Counted from the first letter of the stretch, positions 7,451-15,665 are shown. The stretch: 50,228 nucleotides of DNA from CALWZE01 sp964645785 (GCA_964645785.1 CAZYAV010000015.1:1-50228), one strand, 5' to 3'. Notes: generated by a model not told the origin, from the sequence alone. A program made the numbers and translations.

Positions 7451-8440
7451 TCAGCATTTGAGCGCAGTGGTGTCAGCCGGCGCGTCGAGATAGCCCTTCA
7501 GCTCATCGTCCAACTTGAGCAGGGTCACCGAGCAGCCCGCCATCTCCAGCGAGGTCATGTAGTTGCCGACAAACGGTTTGTAGATTTTGATGCCCTTTTC
7601 GGTCAGGATCTTCTCCACCTCGTTGTACATGATGTACAGCTCCATCAGCGGGGTGCCGCCAAGACCGTTGACCATCACCGCGACCTCGCTGCCGCTGTAA
7701 TCGTAATCGTCCAGAATGCGGCCGATCAGCTTTTCAGCCGTCTCCTTCGCCGTGCTGATCTTCTCGCGGTTGACGCCCGGCTCGCCGTGGATACCCATGC
7801 CGATCTCCACCTCGTCCGGCGCAAGCTCAAACCCGGGCTTTCCGACGCCCGGCAGGATGCAGGGAGTCATCGCCATGCCCATTGAGCGGATATTATCGAT
7901 CGTCTTCTGCGCGACGGCCTTGACCTCCTCCAGGCTCCTGCCCGCCTCGGCCGCGGCGCCCGCGATTTTGTGCACAAAGACAGTGCCCGCGATGCCGCGG
8001 CGCCCTGTGGAATAGGTGCTGTCGGGGACGGCGACATCATCCTTGACGACGACATAATCCGTCTTGATATCCTCCATGCCCGCAAGCTCGCCGGCCATCT
8101 GGAAGTTCATGATATCGCCCGAATAGTTCTTGATAATCATCAGCACGCCGGCGCCGCTGTCCGCCGCCTTGATGCCCTCGATAATGCGGTCGGGGCTGGG
8201 GCTGGCAAACACATTGCCGGCAACCGCCGCGTCCAGCATTCCCTTGCCCACAAAGCCGGCGTGCGCGGGCTCGTGCCCCGAACCGCCGCCCGAGACAAGG
8301 CCGACCTTGTTCTGCTTCTTCTCCTTGCGGGAGATGACCTCGAGCCCGTCGTTGCTGTACACCAGGTTCGGGTTGGATTTCGCCAGCCCGAGCAGCATGT
8401 CGGTCACGACCTCATTCGGATTGTTGATAAGCTTTTTCAT
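7451..8440 (-). CDS. dhaK: Dihydroxyacetone kinase substrate-binding subunit DhaK
   Basis: A 329-residue subunit that binds dihydroxyacetone covalently through a histidine hemiaminal so that DhaL can phosphorylate it to dihydroxyacetone phosphate. The SGGGSGHEP loop (50-58, with H56 of the active site) and the GIHGEPG motif with H218 as the substrate-bonding residue are both intact, and the full length equals that of the family. It follows livF after a 64-bp gap and precedes dhaL, so it lies inside the same transcription unit as the ABC importer. In E. coli DhaK and DhaL also feed back on DhaR; the regulator two genes downstream makes the same circuit possible here, by inference. Confidence 0.96.
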   Translation of the reverse strand: MKKLINNPNEVVTDMLLGLAKSNPNLVYSNDGLEVISRKEKKQNKVGLVSGGGSGHEPAHAGFVGKGMLDAAVAGNVFASPSPDRIIEGIKAADSGAGVLMIIKNYSGDIMNFQMAGELAGMEDIKTDYVVVKDDVAVPDSTYSTGRRGIAGTVFVHKIAGAAAEAGRSLEEVKAVAQKTIDNIRSMGMAMTPCILPGVGKPGFELAPDEVEIGMGIHGEPGVNREKISTAKETAEKLIGRILDDYDYSGSEVAVMVNGLGGTPLMELYIMYNEVEKILTEKGIKIYKPFVGNYMTSLEMAGCSVTLLKLDDELKGYLDAPADTTALKC

Positions 8441-8504
8441 AATAAATCAGTCCCTTTCCCAGCACAAATATAGTCGGAATGGATGCGGCGGGCGTGCCGG
8501 CCGC

Positions 8505-9224
8505 TCAGGTATCGTGCACCTCGCCGAGGTATGCGGATTTGACGCGCGGGTCGTTGGAGAGCTCCTTCGCGTCGCCCGAAAGCGAGATCTTGCCCGTCTC
8601 CAGCACGTAGGCGCGGTTTGCCACCGAAAGCGCCATGTTCGCGTTCTGCTCGATGAGCAGGATGGTCGTCCCCTGCTTGTTGATGGACTCAATCAGGTCG
8701 AAGATCATCAGCACGAGGTTCGGCGCAAGCCCCATCGACGGCTCGTCGAGCAGCAGCAGCTTGGGCTGGCTCATCAGCGCGCGCCCGATGGCGAGCATCT
8801 GCTGCTCGCCGCCCGAAAGGGTGCCCGCCGCCTGCTTGATGCGCTCCTTCAGCCGCGGGAAAAGGTCGTAGACCCGCTGGAAGGACTCCTCGATTTCGCC
8901 CTTGTCGGCGCGGGTGAACGCGCCCAGGCGCAGATTTTCCTCCACCGTCAGCGCCGGGAATACCTCGCGCCCCTCCGGCGAGAGGCTGATGCGCTTGTTG
9001 ACAATTTTGTACGCGGGCATGTTGGTGATGTTCTCGCCCTCAAACTCAATCGTGCCGCCCGAGGATTTGACAAGCCCGGAAATCGCGCCGAGCGTGGTGG
9101 ATTTGCCCGCGCCGTTGGAGCCGATGAGGGTCACAATCTCCCCCTCGTTGACCTCCATGTCGATGCCCTTGAGCGCGTGGATGAAGCCGTAATGGACGTT
9201 GAGGTCGGTAATTTTCAGCATCAT
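8505..9224 (-). CDS. livF: Branched-chain amino acid-type ABC transporter ATPase LivF
   Basis: A 239-residue ATPase of the HAAT family. It shows Walker A GSNGAGKST, signature LSGGEQQ, Walker B LLLDEPSMGL and the H-loop replaced by the LivF-typical LIEQNANMAL. Together with LivG it drives import through the LivH-LivM channel. Its ATG overlaps the livG stop in an ATGA arrangement, so translation is coupled. A second in-frame ATG follows directly; GGGAGG lies about 12 nt upstream of the first. Confidence 0.96.
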   Translation of the reverse strand: MMLKITDLNVHYGFIHALKGIDMEVNEGEIVTLIGSNGAGKSTTLGAISGLVKSSGGTIEFEGENITNMPAYKIVNKRISLSPEGREVFPALTVEENLRLGAFTRADKGEIEESFQRVYDLFPRLKERIKQAAGTLSGGEQQMLAIGRALMSQPKLLLLDEPSMGLAPNLVLMIFDLIESINKQGTTILLIEQNANMALSVANRAYVLETGKISLSGDAKELSNDPRVKSAYLGEVHDT

Positions 9225-9988
9225 TTCTCTCTCTTACCTCCCAGATACGCTTCAATAACCTGCGGATTGTTCGCAATCTCCTTCGGCAGGCCGCTCGCAA
9301 TCAGCTTGCCGTGGTCAAGCACATAGATGCGGTCGGAAATGTTCATGACCACGCTCATGTCGTGCTCGATGAGGATGATCGTGTAGCCCTTGTCGCGCAG
9401 CTCGCGGATAAAGCGCAGCAGCTCCTCCGATTCGGCGGGGTTCATGCCGGCCGCCGGCTCGTCGAGCAGGATGAGCTTCGCGTCGGTGGCGATGGCGCGC
9501 GCGATTTCCACCTTGCGCTGGTCGCCGTAGGGCAGATTGGACGCAAGCTCGTCGATCTTGTCCCCCATGCCGATGCTTTCGAGAATGTCGATCGCCTTCA
9601 GCGTTTTTTCCGCCTCTTCTCTTTTGAAGCGCGGGGTGCGCAGAAGCCCGTCAAAGAAATTGTATTTTGTGCGGATATGGGTGCCGACCAGCACGTTCTC
9701 GATCACCCGCATTTTGCCGAACAGGCGCAGGTTCTGGAAGGTGCGGGAAATGCCGAGATCGACAATCTCCTGCGGGGTTTTGTGGTGAATCTCCTGACCT
9801 TCAAACTCGATCGAGCCGGAGGTGATCTCATACACGCCCGTGAGCATGTTGAAAACGGTTGTTTTGCCCGCGCCGTTCGGGCCAATCAGGCTCACAATCT
9901 CGCCCGGCTCGACATGAAACGAGACGCTGTCAACAGCCAAGAGTCCGCCAAACTGCATAGTGATATCTTTTGCTTGCAAAAGTGCCAT
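9221..9988 (-). CDS. livG: Branched-chain amino acid-type ABC transporter ATPase LivG
   Basis: A 255-residue ATPase with Walker A GPNGAGKTT, the LivG-specific insertion with GISRTFQNLRLF, signature LPYGDQRKVEIARA (the family's variant of LSGGQ), Walker B LILLDEPAAGMNP and the switch histidine in LIEHDM. It pairs with LivF as the heterodimeric motor of the importer. The ATG follows an AAGGAG SD with 9-nt spacing and lies 24 bp after the livM stop codon. Confidence 0.96.
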   Translation of the reverse strand: MALLQAKDITMQFGGLLAVDSVSFHVEPGEIVSLIGPNGAGKTTVFNMLTGVYEITSGSIEFEGQEIHHKTPQEIVDLGISRTFQNLRLFGKMRVIENVLVGTHIRTKYNFFDGLLRTPRFKREEAEKTLKAIDILESIGMGDKIDELASNLPYGDQRKVEIARAIATDAKLILLDEPAAGMNPAESEELLRFIRELRDKGYTIILIEHDMSVVMNISDRIYVLDHGKLIASGLPKEIANNPQVIEAYLGGKREK

Positions 9989-10012
9989 GGTTGAAAACTC
10001 CTTTCCGTTGAC

Positions 10013-11053
10013 TTATTGCGCCGGCTTGGCCGCTTTGCGTTCCGCAAGCGCCTTTTGGGTCGCTTTGGGCAGCTTATAGGGTAGCGTCGACTGCCAGCCG
10101 AGCGCGCCCTGCGGCCGGAACTGCATCATCAACACAAGCAGCAATCCGTAGATGACGAAGCGCCACTGGTTGAGGAACCGGAACACCTGCGGGAACATCA
10201 TCAGCAGCGCCGCGCCGAAATACATGCCGCGGGTTGTGCCCATGCCGCCGATGATGACGACGCTCAGGATCTGCACCGAGATGTTGAACACAAAGTTGGT
10301 CGGCTCGATATAGCCGTTGTTGATGACCGAATAATACGCGCCTGCAAGGCCGGTGATGAACGCCGACACGACAAACGCCAGGATCTTATAGCGGGTCGTC
10401 TTGATGCCCATCATGGTCGCGGCCAGTTCATCCTCCTTGATAGCGACAAACGCGCGGCCGGCCTTGGAATTCTTGATTGTGTAGCAGGCCACCGCCGTCA
10501 GGGTGGACAGGAACAGAATCAGCCAGTAGAACCCGCCGTTGGGCAGCGACATCTCCCAGCCGAACAGCACCGGCTTGGGAATGTTGCGGATGCCGTAGTT
10601 GCCGTTGGTGACCGATTCCCACTGCCGCAGCACCATCAGCACGATTTCGCCGAAGCCGAGGGTGACGATGGTGAGATAGGTACCGGACAGGCGCAGGGTC
10701 GGCAGGCCAAGCAGCAGGCCGATGAGCGCCGCGATGCACGCGCCGACAAGCGCCGCCGTCCAGAAGCTCCAGCCATAGGTTGTGGTGAGAATTGCGCTGG
10801 CGTAGGCGCCGATGCCGTAAAACCCGGCGTGCCCCAGGGAAACCTGCCCCGTATAGCCAAGCAGAACGTTGAGCCCCATGCCGAGCATCGCGTACAGGAA
10901 AATCATAATCAGGTTGCGCATGGCGACGCGCGACGCGCCCATAAACGGAACCGCAATCAAAATCGCTCCGACAAGAACCGCAAGCGGAATCTTGAATTTG
11001 TCGACAAAGCTTTCAAAGGGAGCGAGCAGATTCAAACTCTTTTTTTCTTTCAT
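10013..11053 (-). CDS. livM: Branched-chain amino acid-type ABC transporter permease LivM
   Basis: A 346-residue permease with about 9-10 hydrophobic segments and the HAAT permease signatures LLGYTGQVSLGHAGFYGIGAY near the first third and the EAA-like loop VAIKEDELAATMMGIKTTRYK. It forms the membrane channel with LivH. The ATG at 11053 has an AAAGGTG SD and starts 4 nt after the livH stop codon; an in-frame TTG at 11074 inside livH is less likely. The cytoplasmic C-terminal tail is rich in Ala, Lys and Pro, as in relatives. Confidence 0.94.
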   Translation of the reverse strand: MKEKKSLNLLAPFESFVDKFKIPLAVLVGAILIAVPFMGASRVAMRNLIMIFLYAMLGMGLNVLLGYTGQVSLGHAGFYGIGAYASAILTTTYGWSFWTAALVGACIAALIGLLLGLPTLRLSGTYLTIVTLGFGEIVLMVLRQWESVTNGNYGIRNIPKPVLFGWEMSLPNGGFYWLILFLSTLTAVACYTIKNSKAGRAFVAIKEDELAATMMGIKTTRYKILAFVVSAFITGLAGAYYSVINNGYIEPTNFVFNISVQILSVVIIGGMGTTRGMYFGAALLMMFPQVFRFLNQWRFVIYGLLLVLMMQFRPQGALGWQSTLPYKLPKATQKALAERKAAKPAQ

Positions 11054-11057
11054 ATGC

Positions 11058-11945
11058 TTACACCTTTGAAACACCTTTCTTGCCGAACAGGCCGTTGGGC
11101 TTGATAATCAGGATCAGGATCAGGATTACAAACGCCATCGGGTCGCGGACATTGCTGCCGAGATACTGCGCGGCGATGCACTCCACCACGCCGACAACCA
11201 GGCCGCCGACCACCGAGCCGTACAGCACGCCGATTCCGCCGACCACCGCGGCCGCAAAGGCCTTCAGGCCGATGGTTGCGCCCATGGTCGGGGAGATAAT
11301 CTGATAGTATCCGCCGATGAGGGTGCCGGCAATCGCCGCCGAGCAGCCGCCCAGGAAGAACGTGAACGAGATGACGAAATTCGTGTTGATGCCCATCAGG
11401 CTCGCCGCGCGGGCGTTCTGCTCGGTGGCGCGCATGGATAGGCCGATTTTCGTTTTGTTGACAAGGTAGGTCAGGATGCCCAGCAAAATCAGCGCAACCA
11501 CCAGCATGATAATCTGGCTGCTCTGAATGGTCAGGTTCCCGATGGAAATATTTTTGAACAGGTTCAAAGAGGGGAAGCCCTTCTTCTCACTTGTAAAAAT
11601 CTGCTCCATTGCCAGAAAGTTCTGGATGATGAACGAGACGCCGACTGTTGTAATCAGGGACGCGATGGGGATCGAGTGCTTTTTGCGCAGCGGCTCAAGC
11701 GCGACCTTATCCACCATCATGGCGAGCACGCCCGAAAGAACAATCGCAATCAGAATCGACCAGAACAGGCCAACCTTCAGCGAGACAAAGAAGTACACCA
11801 TATATGCGCCGAACGCATAGACGGAACCGTGCGAGAAGTTAATCAGTCTCAGTACGCCGAACACCATCGAATAGCCGACAGCAATCAGGGCATACGCCAT
11901 ACCGAGAGCCAATCCGTTGATGACTGCACCGATAAAAGTTTCCAT
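11058..11945 (-). CDS. livH: Branched-chain amino acid-type ABC transporter permease LivH
   Basis: A 295-residue permease with about eight hydrophobic segments, the NFSHGSVYAFGAY motif near residue 37 and the loop MRATEQNARAASLMGIN, both typical of LivH. The ATG at 11945 is the first start codon after an in-frame TAA, but its SD is weak; the only good AAGGAG sits about 45 nt upstream. Expression may thus be throttled relative to the binding protein, in line with the two hairpins in the preceding gap. Confidence 0.94.
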   Translation of the reverse strand: METFIGAVINGLALGMAYALIAVGYSMVFGVLRLINFSHGSVYAFGAYMVYFFVSLKVGLFWSILIAIVLSGVLAMMVDKVALEPLRKKHSIPIASLITTVGVSFIIQNFLAMEQIFTSEKKGFPSLNLFKNISIGNLTIQSSQIIMLVVALILLGILTYLVNKTKIGLSMRATEQNARAASLMGINTNFVISFTFFLGGCSAAIAGTLIGGYYQIISPTMGATIGLKAFAAAVVGGIGVLYGSVVGGLVVGVVECIAAQYLGSNVRDPMAFVILILILIIKPNGLFGKKGVSKV

Positions 11946-12187
11946 ATGCCGTACGGTTTACGCAGCTCCGAAACCCTTAAGTGCGGAGCAACGGTAATTT
12001 CTCCTTCCTGATTAAGATAGCCCCCGCTCTGCCCTGCGGCTGCCGGGTGCGCAAAAAAGCGGCCGCTCTTTTGCGCTGCGACCCGCCCGCATACAGCCGG
12101 CAGGTCCTCCCGAAGCAGCGCCCGAACAAAGCCGTTCGCCGCGCCGGCCGGGGTTCCCCGCAGCCGGCGTGCAAGGCTTCGCGATGC

Positions 12188-12215
12188 AAATCAGGCGGGC
12201 AAAATGCCCGCTGAT
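12188..12215. repeat. Inverted repeat between livJ and livH (inner)
   Basis: The arms AATCAGGCGGGCA and TGCCCGCTGATT form a stem with one bulge and a 3-nt loop. There is no T-run. It lies directly downstream of another hairpin and may be a 3'-end stabiliser of a livJ transcript. Confidence 0.6.
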
Positions 12216-12222
12216 TCACAAT

Positions 12223-12260
12223 GGCGGTTTCGCGGGGGGAAAGGCCCCCCCACGAAACCG
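12223..12260. terminator. Strong hairpin after livJ (attenuator-like)
   Basis: The outer stem GCGGTTTCG/CGAAACCGC and inner GGGGGG/CCCCCC tract begin 24 bp past the livJ stop codon. Without a T-run it is more likely a partial attenuator or mRNA-stabilising structure than a full terminator. Confidence 0.55.
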
Positions 12261-12284
12261 CGTCCTGTCAAGCTTGAACTGAAT

Positions 12285-13454
12285 TTAGAACTCCGCGACG
12301 ACAAACGCGCCGTCCTTGACCATGATCTTGGTGAACACCTTCTGGGCGTCGCCGATCTCGTCAAAGGTGGTGGGGCCGGACATGCCCGCATAATCCGTAT
12401 CGTACATCGCGTCCTTGATCGCCTCGCGATCCAGGGAGCCCGCGCGCTCGATGGCCTCGATGAGGATGCCGACCGAGTCATAGGCCTGGGTGGTCAGAGC
12501 CGACGGCGCAGAGCCGAATTTGTCGGTGTACGCCTTGACATACGCCTGGATGTCCGGATCCGGGTTGCCGGAGAAGAACGCGACCGGGGCATAGATGCCG
12601 TTCGCCGCGTCGCCGGCGATGGAGATGAGGTTGTCGGTGTACGCGTTGGAGCAGCCGACCAGCTTGATGTCAAAGTCGCTGTTCGCGCACGCAACCGCAA
12701 ACGGCGCGAGGGTGCCGTACATGCCGGCGACCATCACAACCTCGGCGCCCGCCGATTTGAAGTTCGCAATCTCGGTTGCAAAGTCGGTGGCCTCCGCGCT
12801 GACCTCCTGACGGCTGACCATCTCGGCGCCGAGCGCCTTGATGTTCTCTTCCATCGCGTTGCCGGCGGACTGACCCCACTCGGTGTCGATCGACAGAACG
12901 CCGACCTTGGTCGCGCCGAGGTCGTTGATCGCAATCTCCGCGCCGGTGCGGGTCTCAACCGTGATAACCGTGTTGTTGCGGAAGATGTAATCGCCGATGC
13001 TGGAATAATCCGCATGCGAGGAGGTCGGGCTGATGTTGACATACTGCGCATCCTGATAGGTGGGCGCAGCCGCCATGCAGATGCCCGAGGCAAAGTGCCC
13101 GATGACGCCGTAGATGTCCGGATCCGAAACGATCTGCTCGGCAACCGCCTGCGCCTCGTCCGAGTCGGACTTGTCGTCGAACTTAACGATTTCAACGGTG
13201 TAGGTCGCATCGCCGACCTTGACGCCGCCCGCCGCATTGACCTGCTCGGCCATGAGGTCGGCCGCGTTGCCGAAGCCGATGCCGTACTCCGCATTGTCGC
13301 CCGTCATCGGGCCTGCGACAGCGATCTTGATCACGCCGCCTTCGCTGCCCGCGTTATTGGCGTCGTCGTTGCCGTCGCCGTTGTCGCTGCTGCCGCAGGC
13401 AACCAGCGCAAACATCATGACAAGCGCCAACAGAACCGCAAGAACTTTTTTCAT
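12285..13454 (-). CDS. livJ: Branched-chain amino acid-type ABC transporter substrate-binding lipoprotein LivJ
   Basis: A 389-residue extracellular solute-binding lipoprotein of the periplasmic-binding-protein type 1 class used by HAAT importers. The signal peptide MKKVLAVLLALVMMFALVAC ends in a lipobox with C20 as the acylated residue, followed by a Gly/Ser/Asp/Asn-rich linker. The mature domain starts IKIAVAGPMTGDNAEYG and shows the family's SPTSSHADY ligand-loop region. Ligand cannot be read from sequence: leucine/isoleucine/valine, other amino acids, or amides and ureas are all possible. The ATG at 13454 gives a normal signal peptide; the in-frame GTG at 13472 would place odd residues before it. 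First gene of the operon, behind a leader of roughly 350 nt. Confidence 0.93.
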   Translation of the reverse strand: MKKVLAVLLALVMMFALVACGSSDNGDGNDDANNAGSEGGVIKIAVAGPMTGDNAEYGIGFGNAADLMAEQVNAAGGVKVGDATYTVEIVKFDDKSDSDEAQAVAEQIVSDPDIYGVIGHFASGICMAAAPTYQDAQYVNISPTSSHADYSSIGDYIFRNNTVITVETRTGAEIAINDLGATKVGVLSIDTEWGQSAGNAMEENIKALGAEMVSRQEVSAEATDFATEIANFKSAGAEVVMVAGMYGTLAPFAVACANSDFDIKLVGCSNAYTDNLISIAGDAANGIYAPVAFFSGNPDPDIQAYVKAYTDKFGSAPSALTTQAYDSVGILIEAIERAGSLDREAIKDAMYDTDYAGMSGPTTFDEIGDAQKVFTKIMVKDGAFVVAEF

Positions 13455-13764
13455 TGTTTCTTTTGAAAACACCTTTTGGGTATTTCCATGCTCCTTTCGT
13501 AATTTTATTTTATTTAAAAGCCCGCCATGCAGGCTCTTAAATCAATCGAAACGGCAACAGGCCAAAAACCGGCGCCCCGCGGCGCGTCCCCCGGGAAGCA
13601 CCCGACGCCCTGCCCGGCTCCCGCGCAAAGCCCGGGACGTTGTCCTTCTTTTTTATTCTATTTTAAAGCCCCGCCGCATACAACAAAATTACACAAAAGT
13701 TACACAATTTCGTGACAAGGTGCGGGAATACGCTTAAAATTTGGACATAATACCCGCTGCAATC

Positions 13765-13807
13765 GTATCAATATGAGACTACCTGCGAAACTGTCTCAAT
13801 GTGATAC
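13765..13807. promoter_or_regulatory. Paired inverted operator-like repeats downstream of the livJ promoter
   Basis: Two 15-bp arms, GTATCAATATGAGAC (13765-13779) and GTCTCAATGTGATAC (13793-13807), are inverted copies that match at 12 of 15 positions and are separated by 13 bp. They begin a few bases after the expected start of the livJ transcript. They could be a repressor operator or a hairpin in the leader RNA. Consensus on the minus strand: TATCANATTGAGAC. Confidence 0.75.
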
Positions 13808-13817
13808 TTTTTTGTGT

Positions 13818-13847
13818 ATTATACAGTATTTCATATTATTTCGTCAA
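13818..13847 (-). promoter_or_regulatory. SigA-type promoter of the liv-dha operon
   Basis: On the minus strand TTGACG (-35, 13847-13842), 18 bp, then TATAAT (-10, 13823-13818). It is the best promoter match in the window and points at livJ. Confidence 0.82.
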
Positions 13848-13973
13848 TAAAAATTGGAAATTTGTAATAATTCGTGACTTTTCCGCGTCCGGCGGACAAC
13901 CGTCCGCCCCCAGCCAAATTTTGCCGGTTCGGCGCGCCGGCGTCCCCTCTGCCCTTGCGGCGGGTTCGCAACC

Positions 13974-13988
13974 GTCTCAATTTGATAA
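13974..13988. promoter_or_regulatory. Third copy of the 15-bp operator-like motif
   Basis: GTCTCAATTTGATAA matches the 13793-13807 arm at 13 of 15 positions. Even the preceding bases are alike (TTCGCAACC against TGCGAAACT). It lies about 165 bp upstream of the livJ transcription start, where it could assist looping, and upstream of the PAP2 gene. Confidence 0.6.
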
Positions 13989-14053
13989 TCCGCCCGCCCC
14001 GCGGGGGCTCCCGGATCTATGCGGCGGGGGCGCGCGCTGGTCCGGTTGGGCAG

Positions 14054-14082
14054 GTGCATTTTGCCCCGAAATGCGCTATACT
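14054..14082 (+). promoter_or_regulatory. Possible promoter of the PAP2-GNAT pair
   Basis: A TATACT -10 at 14077-14082 lies 48 bp before the PAP2 start codon; the matching -35 (GTGCAT, 17-bp spacer) is poor. Confidence 0.35.
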
Positions 14083-14130
14083 GGTTTCACAATCCGATTT
14101 TGGTTTTCTGATACAAACCGGGAGGTTTTT

Positions 14131-15045
14131 ATGGACTTTCTTTGGGCGCTCAGCAAACTGCGCACCCCGTTTCTCGAATCCCTGTTCGGTACGCTCACCC
14201 ATCTCGGGGAGGAGGCCGTCGTCATCGCGCTGCTCTGCGCGCTGTACTGGTGCTTTGACAAAGCCCTGACCTACCGGGTCGGCATCGCCTACTTTATGGC
14301 CGGACTGCTGGTGCAGGGGCTGAAAATCACCTTTCGGATCGAGCGCCCCTGGGTGCTTGACCCGAATTTCCCGCCTGTTGAAAGCGCGCTCGGCGCGGCG
14401 ACCGGCTACTCCTTCCCCTCCGGCCACACCCAGAGCGCGGTGTGCCTGTACGGCACGCTCGGCCTGCGGGCAAAGCCGGTCTGGCTGCGCGTCCTCTGCT
14501 TTGCGCTCGCCGCGCTGGTCGGGTTTTCCCGTATGCTGCTGGGGGTGCACACCCCCAAGGACGTGCTGACCGCGCTGGCGCTCTCCGCCGCGATTGTCGC
14601 ACTGGTCGAGCTGTTTTGCGACAGGCTCGTCCGCCGCGCAAGGGCGGATACCCTCTTTTCACTCGCGATGCTCGCCGCGTCGGCCGCGCTCATCGTCTAT
14701 GCCGGTGCGCTGTACCGCGCGGGAACCGTGGCGCTGGGCTATGTGTCCGACTGCTGCAAGGCGGCGGGCGCGGGCGCGGGATTCGCCGTGGGCGGCTGGC
14801 TCGAGCGGCGGTACATCCGCTTTGACCCGCGCGCGGCGCGTCCGGCCATGCAGGCCGTAAAATACCTGTTTGGCCTGGCGGTTACCCTGGGGCTGAAGGC
14901 CGGGCTGAAGCCGCTGCTCGGCGCAAGCCCCGCGGCGGACGCCATCCGTTACCTGCTTGTCGTGCTGTGGGTGATGGCGCTGTATCCGCTCCTCATCAAG
15001 CACTGCCGGCGCGGCGCCCGGAGGGCGGGCAATGCGGACGCTTGA
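14131..15045 (+). CDS. PAP2-family membrane phosphatase
   Basis: A 304-residue membrane protein of the type 2 phosphatidic acid phosphatase family, with about seven hydrophobic segments. All three catalytic motifs are intact: K65 to R72-P73 (KITFRIERP), PSGH at 96-99, and SR at 133-134 with H140 and D144 (GFSRMLLGVHTPKD). Family members remove phosphate from lipids such as undecaprenyl pyrophosphate or phosphatidate on the outer membrane face; the substrate here is unknown. The long C-terminal half adds further helices. The ATG at 14131 follows GGGAGG by 5-6 nt; the open frame extends further upstream but without a better start. Its end overlaps the next gene by 14 nt. Confidence 0.9.
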   Translation: MDFLWALSKLRTPFLESLFGTLTHLGEEAVVIALLCALYWCFDKALTYRVGIAYFMAGLLVQGLKITFRIERPWVLDPNFPPVESALGAATGYSFPSGHTQSAVCLYGTLGLRAKPVWLRVLCFALAALVGFSRMLLGVHTPKDVLTALALSAAIVALVELFCDRLVRRARADTLFSLAMLAASAALIVYAGALYRAGTVALGYVSDCCKAAGAGAGFAVGGWLERRYIRFDPRAARPAMQAVKYLFGLAVTLGLKAGLKPLLGASPAADAIRYLLVVLWVMALYPLLIKHCRRGARRAGNADA

Positions 15046-15628
15046 GACGCCCCGCCTGCGGCTGCGGGACTGGGCGCAGGCGGACGCCGCCGACCTGTTC
15101 GCCTACGCAAGCCTGCCCGCGGTCGCAGAGCAGGCGGGCTGGGCGCCGCACAAAACCCCGGCGGAATCCCGCGCCTTCATCCGCGAGCTGTACGCCGGCC
15201 GCTGCTATGCGCTCGCGCTGCGGGAAAGCGGCCGGGTAATCGGCGGCGCCGGCGTTTACGACACCGCGCCCTGCCGCGCGTTCCGCGCCCTGTGCGGGCG
15301 GGAGCTCGGCTTCAACCTCCACCCCGCGTACTGGGGGCAGGGGCTGATGAGCGAGGCGCTGTCCGCCCTTATCGCCGCCCTCTTCGACCGGCACGACCCG
15401 CTCTGCCCGCCGCTTTCCCGGCCGGTCGATTTCCTGCTGCTCTCCCATTTCCCGGGCAATGCCCGCTGCGCGCAGCTCGCGCTGCGGCTCGGCTTCCGCC
15501 CCCTGTTCGACCGCGCCGCCCGCGCAGTCCCCGGCGAACCGCCGCGCAAGCCCGAGCGGTTCTATCTCCTGCTCAACCCCGCCGTGTTCGGGCGGCGCAC
15601 CCAGCAGGCCGGCCGCAATCAGACATGA
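15032..15628 (+). CDS. GNAT-family N-acetyltransferase (RimJ/RimL-like)
   Basis: A 198-residue GNAT protein. The opening L-E-T-P-R-L-R-L-R-D-W is the RimJ/RimL-type start, and LGFNLHPAYWGQGLMSEAL forms the acetyl-CoA-binding region with the Q/R-x-x-G-x-A-like loop changed to Q-G-L-M. Such enzymes acetylate protein N-termini, aminoglycosides or small metabolites; the target cannot be told. The gene starts within the last codons of the PAP2 gene, so the two are coupled. The terminator begins at its stop codon. Confidence 0.85.
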   Translation: MRTLETPRLRLRDWAQADAADLFAYASLPAVAEQAGWAPHKTPAESRAFIRELYAGRCYALALRESGRVIGGAGVYDTAPCRAFRALCGRELGFNLHPAYWGQGLMSEALSALIAALFDRHDPLCPPLSRPVDFLLLSHFPGNARCAQLALRLGFRPLFDRAARAVPGEPPRKPERFYLLLNPAVFGRRTQQAGRNQT

Positions 15629-15665
15629 AAAAGACGCCGGGCGCAGCCGCGCCCGGCGTCTTTTT
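15628..15665 (+). terminator. Strong intrinsic terminator
   Basis: The stem AAAAAGACGCCGGGCGC pairs with its complement around an AGCC loop and ends in a T5 run. It immediately follows the stop codon of the GNAT gene. Confidence 0.92.

Larger units (their letters stand above)
11946..12284. other. livJ-livH intergenic gap with stacked hairpins
   Basis: No gene is seen in this 339-bp gap. It contains two strong inverted repeats near livJ and a third, weaker one at about 12047-12074 (GCGCAAAA/TTTTTTGCGC arms). An isolated AAGGAG lies near 12000 with only a 4-codon frame behind it. The gap probably lowers transcription or translation of the permease and ATPase genes relative to the binding protein. 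Confidence 0.6.
13455..14130. other. Divergent control region between livJ and the PAP2 gene
   Basis: This gap holds the livJ promoter, three copies of a 15-bp motif, a GC-rich part of the livJ leader (13550-13660) and a weak promoter for the plus-strand gene. No coding region is supported. Confidence 0.7.

Noticed and set aside
8130..9326. 398-codon open frame on the plus strand opposite dhaK and livF
   Set aside because: It spans two well-supported minus-strand genes and their gap; no motif supports it.
12204..13466. 420-codon open frame on the plus strand opposite livJ
   Set aside because: Antisense shadow of livJ, created by GC-rich codon use; product is a low-complexity Arg/Val/Gly/Asp string.
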